Made by a program: the position numbers and the translations under genes. The notes under the pieces are model-generated. The model saw only the letters and a program-made list of their open reading frames with translations. It was not told where the DNA came from and did no database searches. Shown one piece after another: positions 37,121 through 48,333 of a stretch of DNA of 64,000 bases. The DNA is taken from assembly GCA_020747065.1 (NCBI GenBank), contig JAGMVK010000006.1:62001-126000 (forward strand), in the 5' to 3' direction. Source of the DNA: Cadophora sp. MPI-SDFR-AT-0126 (taxonomy: Eukaryota; Ascomycota; Leotiomycetes; Helotiales; Ploettnerulaceae). The first letter of the stretch is position 1. Each line of letters starts with the position of its first letter.

Positions 37121-37845
37121 CGGGGAAGTATACCTCTAAAGTATTTTGAATATTGGAACCGTGTTCTGGGTCGTTAGTAATGATAATGAAGCTATCGATG
37201 TTTTCTTTCGTTCTATTAGAGACTACTAGGAGTCGGTTAACAAGTTCTAGGGTCCGCTTAGACTGCGATTCGGCTGTTGGCAGTTCTGCTTTCTTGCCAG
37301 GAAGTTGGTTAAGTAGTAATGCCCAGAAGGAATTCGTGGAGTCGTTCTCAGGGTCCTCTGTAATAGTTCCTAGAACACCATACCCAGGATTTCCGGCACT
37401 AAAGAGAGTCATATGTGCCGCCCTCCCGTCATGCTTATAAATAATGTATCTGCAATCAACAACTGTCCCTTCTCCATCACAGTAAGTAGAGCTGAGACGA
37501 TACGCTATCGCGATGGCGTTCGGCTCATCCATTAAATCCAAGACGTTAAGCTTTGTAAGTCTAGCAGCTTCAATCGTAGCATTCTTTTACTGTTCATCGA
37601 ACTTATAGGGGACGGTTATGATCGCGTTTTCGATTATGGTATTCAGATGAGTTTCCGCCATGCTCTTCAACTTCTCTATGATTATTGCGGTGTACTCTTC
37701 CGTCTTATAAGCAGTGTAGTCATTCTTGATACCTACTCGAATCATCGGTAGATTAAAACGATCCTGAATCCTGAGAATTTTATATAGCAATTCCTTAATT
37801 GCTCTCTTAACGTCTGGATCGGATGAATTACGACCCAGTAGCCGT

Positions 37846-37897
37846 CTAAAGATCCATTATCAATACTCGGAAAAGATAATATCGAAGAAGTACTTGC
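37846..37897 (-). other. GC-AG intron in the Hsp70-like relic, 52 nt
   Basis: Minus-strand donor AG|GCAAGT at 37897 and acceptor TTTAG ending at 37846, with a TTGATAA branch-like word. Splicing joins NTFYDF-R to RLLGRNSSDP, which restores the conserved Hsp70 order (F-D-x-(K/R)-R-L-(L/I)-G-R). AG|GCAAGT is the classic donor form of GC-AG introns. Confidence 0.75.
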
Positions 37898-38265
37898 CTG
37901 AAATCATAGAAAGTGTTCTGAGGGTTACTCAGCGCCTGCTCTCGTGCCTCGAATCCGATAATAGGAGGCCTAATATTATTTCCCAGTTTCGGAAATACGA
38001 CATAATTCGGAATCGTAGTACGGCCTTGCTCATCCGATATCGGCTTAAAAGAATACCCTCTCATATAACTGACGCGAGAAAAATCTCTTCCGAGATCTAT
38101 ACCGATCACTATAAAAGTATTAACACTCTGAGATCTCGAGGCGGCTGATAACTGGAAACTTTGCATACCATCGCCATATTTAACACGAGGAGGATAATAA
38201 TCGTCGTACTTATCGCTGAGTCTGTTGAGCTTATAGGAAATGAATAGATAAAGTACGATCCCCAA

Positions 38266-38869
38266 CTACATTAACACAGCATTCTTGAGCTCTCTACTAA
38301 TGTGCATTTTAAGTTTATTGATTTAAGTTGGAAATTATTTTTGAACAGTGGTCTGAGAATATAGCGAGTTCATGCCCGCATAGGTGTCCTTCCACATAGT
38401 TGCCTGTTGCCTTAACAGGGTAGGATGCAACTGAGACACTTAATACTAATCATATTCCAGAAAACGGGTATGGGTGCCAGAAAATATTAATTGTTTAACT
38501 AACATTCCCAAGCTTCAATCGATTGGATTCGTGTTTATTTTTAAACAGCACCTGAATCACGCTGAGGCGTCTGTTACAAAGCGGACTAACCAGCATTCGA
38601 TTTAGGAAGTGGGACGCGGACCCCTACTTGCCCCTTATTATTCATAACAGCTTTGCCACGAGGCTGAATTTCCAATGATATTGTGTTTCTGGATATAGCC
38701 TTACATACCTAGGTACTTAAGAAGTAGCCGCTTCCTGGACTTGTGGCCTCGAATGCTTTTGCTCCACTACTTTAACAATAGCTCCTGAACTTGTTATCGG
38801 TGGTATCCGATTTGGCGGTCCCTCGGATGCGACTTTTAGCGTCTTGGCAGTTAATTCCCCTACTAAAAT
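38266..38869. other. Intergenic sequence, nothing recognised
   Basis: Near-normal composition between the Hsp70-like and piggyBac-type relics. No open frame or repeat stands out. The sequence from about 38760 down towards 38870 on the minus strand may contain the piggyBac 3' end, but its terminal repeat and TTAA target site were not identified with confidence. Confidence 0.35.
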
Positions 38870-40640
38870 ATAAGGGCATTTAGACTCTTTTCACAAAGTC
38901 TCTATTCTAAGCTATAATACCGGGTAAAACAAGTGCTATCCTTATATAAGGGAGTATTACAAACTTTACAGCTAAATCGCGTGCTTTTCTTATATCCGGA
39001 TCCGGTTATATTTAGTGAGATATTCGTAGAAAGCTCCTTTAAAATCCTTCTTTTAATTGCCCGGGAAATGCTCTCTTTTTTATATATAATATAATCTTAA
39101 GCGAAAGCTCTTCTTTCCAAGGTATACTCTTCCTTAAAAAGGCCTAAGATCGGAGGTATTAAAGTACTAGCTAACCGTTTGCGCTTTATACGTGTTTCTT
39201 ACTTACAACGTAAATATTCTTAAAGAATCGCAATACGGAAGTCCTCTTAATTAGTTTATTTTTCCTTATCGGGTATATCTGAGTAAAAATAAATCTTAAA
39301 AGCGTTAATAAATGTTATATCGATACTCTAATTAACTAGCGAATAGTAGCCGTTAAGCTTAATCTTTCGTAAAACAGAGTTCTGCTTTTTGAATTAATTT
39401 CCCTTATTAATAGTGTTTATATTATGATTATATCGATAATTGAAGGTAAGAATCTTCAACCAGGCTTTGGCTTAGCTATTAAATAATACTTTAATAATTT
39501 TTACTAAGGTAGAGGTTTCTAAGGGCTGCTTTTTAAGTATTTCTACCTCTTTTTCTCCTTTATTTATAATTAATATAAATAATACTAAAGTATTATCTTT
39601 CTAAGCAAATATATTAATTTCCTTATCTTTAGTTATCTTAATATATAAATTTCCCTACGGTATAATATCTTTCTTAGCGTCTTTCTTCTTTATATCGCAA
39701 AATCGCTTGAGAATACCGGATTTAGCTATGCAAGTGCTTATAGCCCTTTACCTACGTTGTCGGCCGTACTTTAAGAGCTTAACGTTAGTGAAGAGATTGT
39801 TTAAATAGATTAGAAAGCCTTTGACTTAATTAGGAAGAGAGGCGATTAAGTGTGCAATAATAGCAGAGGAGTTGTTATCTCTAAGTTCCCGGGGTTATAT
39901 AACTTTCCATAAACCTCTAAGCCCTCCTCTTAATATAAGGTTTTTAATAATCTCTTTGCGATAGAATACCTAATTTAAGAAGTAGCTTTATTATACTAGA
40001 ACTTATATCTTATACTCCTCCGGAATAAGCTTTCTTAGGATAGTAATAATATCGTAAGATCTGCTTTCAAATCGTGATATTATCTCGTTTACTACAACGT
40101 CTTTACCTGGGATCTAAAGCTCTTGAGAGACCTAGCGAATATAAGTTATAAAAGGTTTTAATTAAGTAAGTTAGCAAGTGATGATTTATTTAGAATATAT
40201 ATAGCAAACCTTATTAAAAACGGACTTAAAGTCATAATCTAAGGTATCCGTAGCTAAGCGTAAAGCCCTGTGAATAGCCTTAAATCGCAATAAACTTATA
40301 GTTTTTATTATATCGCGGTAATACGGTGTATTTAGCTAATCTTTCCAATAATACGACAGTTAATTCTGAGGGTTAATACTGATATATATGCGTATTCTAA
40401 GGTAGGCATACCTCTCCCCTAAGGACATAGGTTTCCAGCGATGCGCTCGTTTATGCGGTTTCTTAACGTAATATAGCCGATTAGCGTGATCGTTCGTATT
40501 ATCAATAATAATCTGCATCTGTTCTTTTAGCTAAAATAGTGTAAATATCTTCTAAGCGTTTTTTAAAGTAATATAAAAGAGTAAGTTAATCCGGAGCGGA
40601 AAATCGGGTAAATCTATAAGTTTAAATCGCTTTCCAGTGG
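38870..40640 (-). pseudogene. piggyBac-type transposase relic
   Basis: Cut-and-paste DDD transposase of TTAA-targeting transposons. In order on the minus strand: DFPLRINLLFYITLKNA (about 40610), QIIIDNTNDHANRLYYVKK, then RWKPMSLGERYAYLRIRIYI, the family WKPLxxxELYxxxGIxIYMG block. Next is KTISLLRFKAIHRALRLA (the xPxxRFxxIxRxLR block). The core follows with DVVVNEIISRFESRSYDI, GLRGLWKVI and LPN-VKGFLIYLNNLFTNVKLL, where the family D-N-F-F-T-S motif has Asn for Asp. The C-terminus has SCKVCNTPLYKDSTCFTRYY (about 38990), fitting the Cys-rich zinc-binding tail. Stops are TAA/TAG throughout. It separates the Hsp70-like relic from an F-box/LRR-like fragment. Confidence 0.75.
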
Positions 40641-40800
40641 ATATTACTTGAGGCAAATTAGAGCGTAAAGTAATAAGGTCCGTAGAATTAGTAATAACAT
40701 TTTTCAAACTGTTTAGTAGTATATTTACAGTGGAAAGTTATGATTTATTTAGTTTATTTATATAGTTTGTTTACCTGAGTTTTAGTAGGGAACCCGCTAA

Positions 40801-41256
40801 GACACTAAAACACGGGCTGCCGCACGAAGGGATAGCGATCTACTGAACGATACACACGCGGCTCAAGTATTCTCTAATCTAGCGAAATACCTGCGTGCTG
40901 CTTCGCTGCTTAGAGATCTTTCGTTAGGGTTTCAAGGGCGAAGGAAAATTAATATCGCTCCACTATTAGCGACGTTCGCGGAAGATGAGTTCACATTTCA
41001 CTATCTCTCAACTTTGCAATTCCAAGGTATGATCACGAGCGAAACATCACTCCTTGATTTCCTTGTCTACTAGAAAGCTAGCTTAACGAAAGTCACTCTC
41101 GGCGGCGAAGGCGTGAAAGCTGTGAGGCAGCCTACTAATAGTGGGATTTTCCTTGAAACGAGAAGTTGGAAGGGGTTAGTGGAGAGGTTAAGTGAGGAGC
41201 TGGAGTTGGAATATTCAAATACTAAGCAAGACCACTACTCCCTCGTCCCGCTCTAA
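40801..41256 (+). pseudogene. F-box/LRR-like C-terminal fragment
   Basis: One + frame from about 40801 to the TAA at 41254 with a single internal TAG (41071-41073). Segments are AQVFSNLAKYLRAASLLRDL, LLATFAEDEFTFHYLSTLQF, ITSETSLLDFLVY and LTKVTLGGEGVKAV, then WKGLVERLSEELELEYS. The leucine spacing is that of a leucine-rich repeat, and the wording is close to the tails of fungal F-box proteins. No F-box is present, so it is truncated at its 5' side, next to the piggyBac relic. Mutation is light. Confidence 0.5.
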
Positions 41257-41845
41257 CCCCCCTCCTCCGTTACTAGCGAGACGTAATACTTGCATCACGA
41301 TAGTAAGGTCTTGCCTCCAAACATAGCATAATATCACTAGTAAGGCTAAAATAAATAAGATCAGTAGTAGTGGATGGGGATAGTAATTTAATAATCTATA
41401 TATGAGATAAAACACAGTCTATTTCGTAAAACGCTTAAACCTTAGTTCCTGAAAGCTGATGCTATACACTATCTGTATATAGCCGATGAAATCTTATAAG
41501 TCTATAAGAATAAGCGCCTAAGACTTACATATTAGTTAATAGTATTTAACTTAATCCATTACTTTTGTAAAATAGCAAAAAGAACTTATTTATACTTCGT
41601 AGCTCCTCGATTCGTTTATAATACGAAACAGGCACTACGTCTTATCGCACGTTAGAAAGACAGGAGTTATAAGCCCGAATTTTGGAAACTCTTCCTTAAA
41701 AAGAGCTTAAAGGCTTTAGAACGCGAAGGAGGTAGCGTGAGGCGACCTCACGATAGTCGTAAAGCGCTTGCACTAGTTCAGTGGTCTTTATTCGACGGTT
41801 GATAGCGTCTTGCGGGGTAATACCCGAGATATTCTGATAATATAC
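41257..41845. other. Flank of Gypsy element 2, nothing recognised
   Basis: Mixed composition. A 66-codon minus-strand frame at 41415-41215 overlaps the F-box/LRR-like tail and seems incidental. The segment ends at the TATAC target duplication (41841-41845). Confidence 0.4.
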
Positions 41846-42355
41846 TATCACGGTCTAAGGGAATTACGTATGTCTTAGCCCTGAGGCTCGGCAGCTCTGC
41901 TGCACAGAGAAGCCAGAGACCGGAGGGATCTTAAGAGTAGAAGGGTTTCCGGGAATTAAGTAATTCCTAGGAGCACGGCTCCTAGGAGCCGGTAGGCTCT
42001 TGGGACTTACTATTGCTATGATATTATTATATAAAGTAAATAACTAAACGGCTAATTAGCTCTTGAAATACGCAACTAAAGGTTACGTAATATGCTAGCT
42101 AATTAAACAAAGCTTACAGGCTCTCGCGCTTAGCTAGCTCATTTAGTAAAGCTTGCACTTAAGATTAAGGTTTTATATAAATATAATAGTTTCTTAAGTA
42201 ATAGAGTTTCGTGCTTAAATTTATATAATAGTTTAATTATTACTTATAACGTCTTAATTCCAATTAAGAACTAAAAACCTCGTGATTATACTTTATTTAA
42301 GAACCTAACTTACCGACTTGTACGCTGCGTATTAATCAGAATAAAAAACGTTACA
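41846..42355 (+). repeat. 5' LTR of Gypsy element 2
   Basis: Matches 48334-48840 along its length, for example ctaagggaat, gctcggcagctctg, gcacggctcc/ttaggagccgg and gacttgtacgc. It contains the short inverted pair taattcctaggagcacggctcctagga, which could be a polyadenylation-region hairpin. Confidence 0.85.
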
Positions 42356-42419
42356 CTTTAAGTACTTTTACTTAAAGTATCGTTATTTAGTAAGATAGCT
42401 CCTACTAACGCCCCCGGAG

Positions 42420-43470
42420 AAAGCAGTAATGCGGCGCCGAAGGCTATACCAGAAGCCTCTCGAAAGCTAGAAGCGCTTAAGATTAATATACCCGACACTT
42501 ATTATAAGTAACGAAATAAGCTTAAGCAGTTTATTTTTTAATATAATATATACTTAGCTTTTAACGACGACAAGTTCAACGTCGAACTTAAGAAAGTCTT
42601 ATAGGTCGCCTCTTTTCTTAAGGACACAGCCGCTTATTAGATCGAGCCAGTATTAAGCGATTACTTATTTAATAACGTAAACGGGAGTTATTTTATCGTA
42701 ATAGCAGAAAAAAGTAAAATTATCTTCAGGATCGTTATTAGATTTACTCTCGCTATTAAAAAAGTCTTTCAGAACCTCGATAAGATTAAGTAAGCTGAAA
42801 AGCACTTATTTAATATATATTAGAAAAGCTTCGTTTATAAATTCACCGTAAAATTCAACTGTTACGCACTACGCTTGGAATAAACGGACGGGGGTCTTCG
42901 GGCTTAGTATTATAAAGGCCTTAAGAATTATATTAAAGACGAGCTCTCTCGGATGCTAAAGATAATTACTTTCGATAGATTAATTAAGAACGCAATCGAA
43001 ATCGATAACTGTATTCAGAAACAATAACGAGAGCGAAAGAGATACTTCGCTTATTTCTAATTCCGAAGGCTTTAGTTTCCTTAGACTTACGAGAAAAGGC
43101 ACGGGAGTTATTAATTTAGTTAAAACAAACGAAATTATTATAATCTTATAAAAATAAATAAAGCGGAATAAAAAAAGACTAAATAAACTGAGAAGTAAAA
43201 GCAACGAAAGAAAGGATTATATTATACTTGTAGCAAAAGCGGATATCTCGCCTGAGACTGCATTTAAAAAAAGTTAAAAGAAAAACTTAATTATAAATAA
43301 AAACAAGAATTCGGCTTAGCGGAAAAGAAGCTCGCTTACCGGGAAGCGGCAGCCGCCGAATTCAGTTCGCAAAACTTTATTGAAACTAATAAAGCTTACG
43401 ATACGGACCCAGACTTCGGAGAAAACCTGAATAGATTTTTAAACAACGAGAAAGAAAGCTAAGTTATTTA
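42420..43470 (+). pseudogene. gag of Gypsy element 2
   Basis: Capsid/nucleocapsid precursor. The + frame reads PEASRKLEALKINIPDTYYK, then LKQFIF and NIYLAFNDDKFNVELKKVL, a retrotransposon gag block. ARG-rich helices follow, and near 43225-43265 a zinc knuckle reads YYTCSKSGYLA-stop-DC, a CX2CX4HX4C finger in which one Cys and the His have become Tyr. Downstream is an acidic tail (DTDPDFGENLNRFLNN). Many TAA/TAG/TGA codons break it. Confidence 0.75.
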
Positions 43471-43899
43471 AAACGAGCGGACAGATTAGTATAATAACTT
43501 ATTATATCTTAATAAAATTTAAGTTATTCGTAACTACCGCGGCGAACAAAAGATATAAATATAAGTAAGAGAGAAACCCGACTTCGTCGAGTGTTATCGT
43601 ATTAACGACTCCCCGGCTCGAGGCTTATTATATATTATAATTTATAAAAATACTATAATAATAGTCTTTTAAGAAAACACAAGAGACTAAGAGAAGCAGC
43701 TACGCCGCTATACGGCTAACTTAAAAGAAAAAGCAGACCCGATATACTTCGAATAGTTAAATAATTACTTTTAAGTTAAGGATATCTGATTAGTTTAATA
43801 CGAATCAAACGGAGCTTGGTATTAGCAGCGAAAGTAATACTCTTCCGAGATAGTTTTTTATTAGCGAGTCCGGATAAACGAAATATAAAGAAGAGCCGA

Positions 43900-46800
43900 G
43901 TTTGAAAAAAAAAAAATTATATACTTTAATTAGTTATAATAACAAATTATAATAATAAATAAACGAGATTACTAAAAGATCGTCGAAGAACAGAAAAAAG
44001 TCGCAGAAGCCTCGATACTTTACCTTAAGCTAGCCGTTACAAAAGGAATAAACTAACTGATTATCGTAATCGAGCTAACCATCCCGACCGCAGTAATTAA
44101 CGTGAAAATAAGAGCGTTAATAAATTTAAGAGTTATAAGACGTTTTATAAGCCTTAACCTCGTTAAGAAATATAATATCTTTATTACAAAACACTACCGC
44201 TTTTATCGCTTAATTTTATTAAGTGGTAAAGACGCGAGTAGCGACGAGTAAATCCGAGAAAAGATATAAAAAATAATAATAATTATAAAAAAAATACGAA
44301 AAGGTCTTTTACTTCGATATTATATCAGTCGGAAGACACGACTTAATACTAAGAACTTTATAACTTAATAACTATAACTTTAATATAAATTAAGTAATTA
44401 AAAAAGTTAAGTTTAACGGATATCGCTATAAGCACAGTTAATTAATTAATATAAAAAAAGCTAGCGCCGCTTTAATAATAACGACGCCGATAAACTCTAA
44501 ATAAACGAGTCGGATTCTCAGTTAAAGAAAGCTTATAAGTTATTTCAATTAAACGAATAATATACAAGAATAGCTGCTTATATTATATAAGAAGTTCGCA
44601 AAGATATTCGACGACTCGCAGGATATAAGAGCTTTACTCGTTTATTAGCTTGAAGATTACGAAATTAATTTTAAGAAAAAATTAATACTTATCGCGGAAA
44701 AACTTCGCTATTATAATTATATTATTATAAGAACGTTTAAGGAATACCGGGAGTTAAGAGTAAAGAAAAGATAAATACGAAAATCTAAATTATTTAGCGC
44801 TATTAATATATTAATTGTTAAGAAAGCAAGAGACCTGAAGAAGAGACTTTATAATAATTATCGTAAAATTAATAATAAAACTATAAAGGACGTATACTTT
44901 TTGCTTAAAGCGTAATACTTACGAGATAAGTTAGTTAAAGCAAAAGTCTATACGAAATTAAATTAAAAGAACACGTTTAATTTAATCCGAATTAAAAAAG
45001 AATACAAATAAAAAACCGCTTTTATATTACTTTCGGGCTTATAAGAATACACGGTAATGCTATTCGGACTTACGAATACACCTGTTATATATTAAAAGCA
45101 GAATAATAAAATCCTCTAAGACTTTATTAATAAATTCGTTATATATTATTTAAATAATATATTAGTTTATTCGAAGAACCTCGAGGAATATTAAAAACAC
45201 GTTACTTAAGTTATAAAAGCCTTACTTAAAGTAAACTCCCGATTAAAGCTATAAAAATATAAATTCTCGGTTAAATAAGTTATTTTCTTAAATTATATAA
45301 TACGCCCGGGAGAAATAAGTATTAATTTAAAAAAGATTAAAGTTATAAAAGAATAGCAATCGCTTAAAAACGTTAAAAACGTGTAATCTCAGCTCGGGTT
45401 TACTAACTTTTGCCGACAGTTTATTTAAGGTTATTCGAAGATCACGGAATTACTTACTAACTTAATATAAAAAAACGTTTTTTTTTACCTGAAACGATAA
45501 GTATAAAGAGGCTTTTTAGTAAATTAAAACGGAATTCACTAAGGAACTCATACTTCACAGCTTTAACGAAAACACGAAAAGTATAATCGAAACCGATGCT
45601 TTAAATACTTATATTAGCGCAGTACACTTATAAAAAAAATAAAAAAGAACGATTATACTGTGAAGGAGTAGAGTAGTGCCGTCAAGTGCATAGTAAATAG
45701 GGGAGTAACTCGCGTGTGGACTAATCAGGTAATGGAAGTAAGAGGAAGAAGATAATGATTACTAGTCTAGCGGCGCCGACCTATCTATCTACGGCTGGAA
45801 CAGAAAAACAAAAACCCTTGTAGTAGGCCTTCGACCCCACTACAATACCCGATAATATATTACTCGGAAAAAATATCCCCGGCTGAGCAGAACTATAATA
45901 TTTATAAGAAAAAACTTATAACTATCGTTAAAGTATTTAAATATTAGAGGTATTTAAATATTAGAAAATCTACTTATAAAAAGCTAAGTTCTTAATTATT
46001 ATTCATATCGATTATATAAATCTCCGAACTTTTATTATTATTAAAGTCCTTAATAATCAAAGATTAATTAAATAAGCAAAGGAACTTGCCTCGTTTAATT
46101 TAATAATTAAGTACGTTTAAGGAAAAGATAACGCACGAGCCGACGCTCTGAGTAGATTATTAAATACAAGAATAATAAGGTTTATAATAAGACCGCGTTA
46201 GTTAAACAACTGGAAAACGAGGACTTAATGCCCGGCGTTAAAGAAGCGGCTATTATAAAACTAAACCTCGACGGCTCTTAGTCGAACGCTCTGAAAGAAG
46301 TTTAAAAAAGAGATAAGCCGTTATTAAACTAAGCTAAGGAAGCCGTTAGAAGAAACGTTATTAAGAATAAAATTATACGAGTCGACGGGAAAGTCTAGTT
46401 CCCGCGGAGTTTAACAGAAAAGCGCGTTAAGAAGTAACACGAGCTACTCGTATACGAATATTAAAAAATACAACGAACGTATTTTAAGATCTTAAAAAAC
46501 TACTAATATAACGAACTCCGTGTCATAACTAAAAAAGTAATTATTAATTATAATACTTATATTAAGAATAAGCTTTTCCGGCGCGCATTTTATAAGCAGA
46601 TAATCATAGTATTAACATTATTAAAATCCTAAAGATCGATATTATAAGACTTTATAAGATCGCTACTGCTATCGAAAGATCAAGTTACGAGAATCAGTTA
46701 TAATATAATACTTATTATTATAAAAAAAAACTTATTAAATATATAATTCTAATACTAATTAAGTCCACTCTTATAACCGAGAACTTAGCGCAAGTATACT

Positions 46801-47540
46801 TTAAGGAGGTAATCTTTAAATATAAAATACCTGAAGAAATTATATCAGATCGAAACAAATTATTTACTTCGAAATTCTAAAACGCTTTAACAGCTTTCTT
46901 AAAAACTAACCGGAAGATATTAACAGCGTTTTATCCTTAAACTAACGAGAAAAACAAACGAATAAACTAAGTAATCGAAGTATATTTGCGCTATTACGTT
47001 AATTATTAGTAAGATAATTAAGTAAAACTGCTGCTATTTATAAAGTTCGCTTATAACAGCTCGATTACAGAAGCAATTAAAATCACGCTTTTTTTCGTAA
47101 ATTATAAACATAAACTTATTACTTATAAGAAATTTAATATTATTATTAAAAATAATAATATAGCTCGTATTTAAGTTTAGAAAATATAAGATCTTTATAA
47201 GAAATTATCCGAGGAACTTTAGTTCGTAACAGAAAAAAACGCGTATTATTATAATAAGACACGTAATTAAGAGCTAACGCTACAAGAGGGCGATAAAATA
47301 TATTTTTTACGAAAAAATATTAATATTAAACGCCCGAGTAATAAATTAGATTATAAGAAACTAGGATTATTTAAGATTAAACGAGTTAAAAGATTATTAA
47401 ATTACGAACTTCAGTTATTATTTACGATAAAAAGAATATTTCTCGTATTTTATATATCTTTATTAGAAAAGGTATTACTAAGAGCTTCGTTAGTTTTAAA
47501 AATAATCGCTAAATTAGTAAACTCGCTCGAGGAATACTAA
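43900..47540 (+). pseudogene. pol of Gypsy element 2 (protease, RT, RNaseH, integrase)
   Basis: The protease-like part (about 44040-44220) reads IPTAVINVKIRALINLRV, where the catalytic D-S/T-G is lost. RT (about 44830-45480) reads FGLTNTPVIY, then YYLNNILVYSKNLEEY, where the catalytic Y-x-D-D has become Y-L-N-N, a G-to-A change at both codons. It continues with LLKVNSRLKL. RNaseH and tether (about 45860-46160) read SPAEQNYNIYEKKLITIV. The integrase core (about 46640-47100) reads SKDQVTRISYNIILIIIKK. The nested solo LTR sits within the RNaseH region, between codons for RTI and the conserved PVAYYS-like block. Confidence 0.8.
45659..45844. mobile_element. Solo LTR, 186 bp, nested in Gypsy element 2, ATAC duplication
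   Basis: Starts TGTGAAGGAG and ends CCCCACTACA (TGT...ACA), flanked by ATAC at 45655-45658 and 45845-45848. It interrupts pol, and the pol frame resumes directly after the duplication (cccgataatatattactcgg). It is GC-balanced while the host element is RIP-degraded, so it inserted after the RIP of element 2, or was itself too short to be a RIP target. Confidence 0.85.
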
Positions 47541-47809
47541 GTAAAAGAATTAAGAGATTATTAATATAAATAAGGCGTTATCAGATATTTAATAAAGTAA
47601 AGGAATTATTTACAGTCGGAAAACACTTAAGAACTTAAGTTAAACTTTTATTACCCGGAGCTACTTATTAGTTTCTATTAACGAAACTAAAGTCTGCTTA
47701 AAAAAAGTCTTCCGGGTCGAAAGGGAAGTCGATTAGCGAGTCGAATAAGAGGCTATCGAGGCTACTAAAGCGCTCGGCGCTCGTTAGCTCAGCAGCTTTC
47801 GTTATTTCC

Positions 47810-48241
47810 TCAGCTTTCTTTTTTTTTTCTTTTTTTTTCTAAAGTTTCGAGAGTATCGAGCTTATTTATAGAATTTAAGCCGGTAATAATCATCTTCTGC
47901 CGCCTCTTATATAAAAAGCGTTTCTGTTTTTTTAACTTCGCGAGTCGAGTGTGAAACTCGACTATCGCGGTATCTTTTTCGTTCTTTAGCTTCTTAATCT
48001 GCGAATCTAAAGACTCTTCATCGAAGGCGGTAAATATCCGGTTTACTAAGCGAATATCGCACGTTTTATTCAGACGAGTATAACGGCCGCAACGAGTCAG
48101 CTTAAGATCGCGAGGCGATATATAATCTTTATATTTCGTATTTTCGTAATAAGTACAAAGCGTTATTTTCTTATTAGTAATTTGAATCTGTCGTTTAAAA
48201 GTAATATAATTAACTTTAAAGATTAAGCGTTCGAGGGGCAT
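47810..48241 (-). CDS. Antisense ORF near the 3' LTR of Gypsy element 2, 143 codons
   Basis: An uninterrupted frame from ATG (48241) to TAG (47810), opposite in strand to gag-pol and lying between pol and the 3' LTR. The middle (residues 50-62) reads LKLTRCGRYTRLNKTCD, a Cys-rich cluster where Tyr may replace former Cys. The second half (residues 75-140) is charged and helical, with SLDSQIKKLKNEKDTAIVEF and LKKQKRFLYKRRQK, probably a coiled coil with a basic end. I recall reverse-oriented small ORFs of this make-up in fungal Gypsy elements, but the function is unknown. It is notable for staying open where all other frames of the element are closed. Whether it is expressed cannot be told. Confidence 0.55.
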   Translation of the reverse strand: MPLERLIFKVNYITFKRQIQITNKKITLCTYYENTKYKDYISPRDLKLTRCGRYTRLNKTCDIRLVNRIFTAFDEESLDSQIKKLKNEKDTAIVEFHTRLAKLKKQKRFLYKRRQKMIITGLNSINKLDTLETLEKKRKKKES

Positions 48242-48333
48242 AATAAAAGAAAGAAACGGCTGTAAGCAGCCGTCGATATTTCTTTTAATATATTTAAGCG
48301 TAAAGATACGCTAAAAACAGAAAAGGAATAATA

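Larger units (their letters stand above)
36163..38265 (-). pseudogene. Divergent Hsp70-like protein, RIP-inactivated
   Basis: ATPase-chaperone family. The N-terminal part reads VIGIDLGRDFSRVSYMRG (phosphate-1 loop), DEQGRTTIPNYVVF and NPQNTFYDF, then, after an intron, RRLLGRNSSDPDVKRAIKE. Next come IITVPYKFDEQ (stop) and DLMDEPNAIAIAYRL, matching the Hsp70 connect region. The usual GGGTxD motif is not seen; GRAAHMTLFSAGNPGYGV stands there, so ATPase activity is doubtful even before mutation. The later part reads AIVCGASMLAF, then LSFGIETKNG, then a charged C-terminal extension (LLYLDPLITGHLIHIAESK) to the TAG at about 36163. At least six in-frame stops are TAA, TAG or TGA, compatible with Gln or Arg. 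The start is uncertain: an ATG TAG TTG stands just upstream of 38265. Confidence 0.75.

Noticed and set aside
37153..37440. 95-codon plus-strand ORF
   Set aside because: It is antisense to the Hsp70-like coding sequence, which has the family motifs.
42980..43204. 74-codon minus-strand hydrophobic frame
   Set aside because: It is opposite the gag/nucleocapsid coding of Gypsy element 2; a shadow frame.
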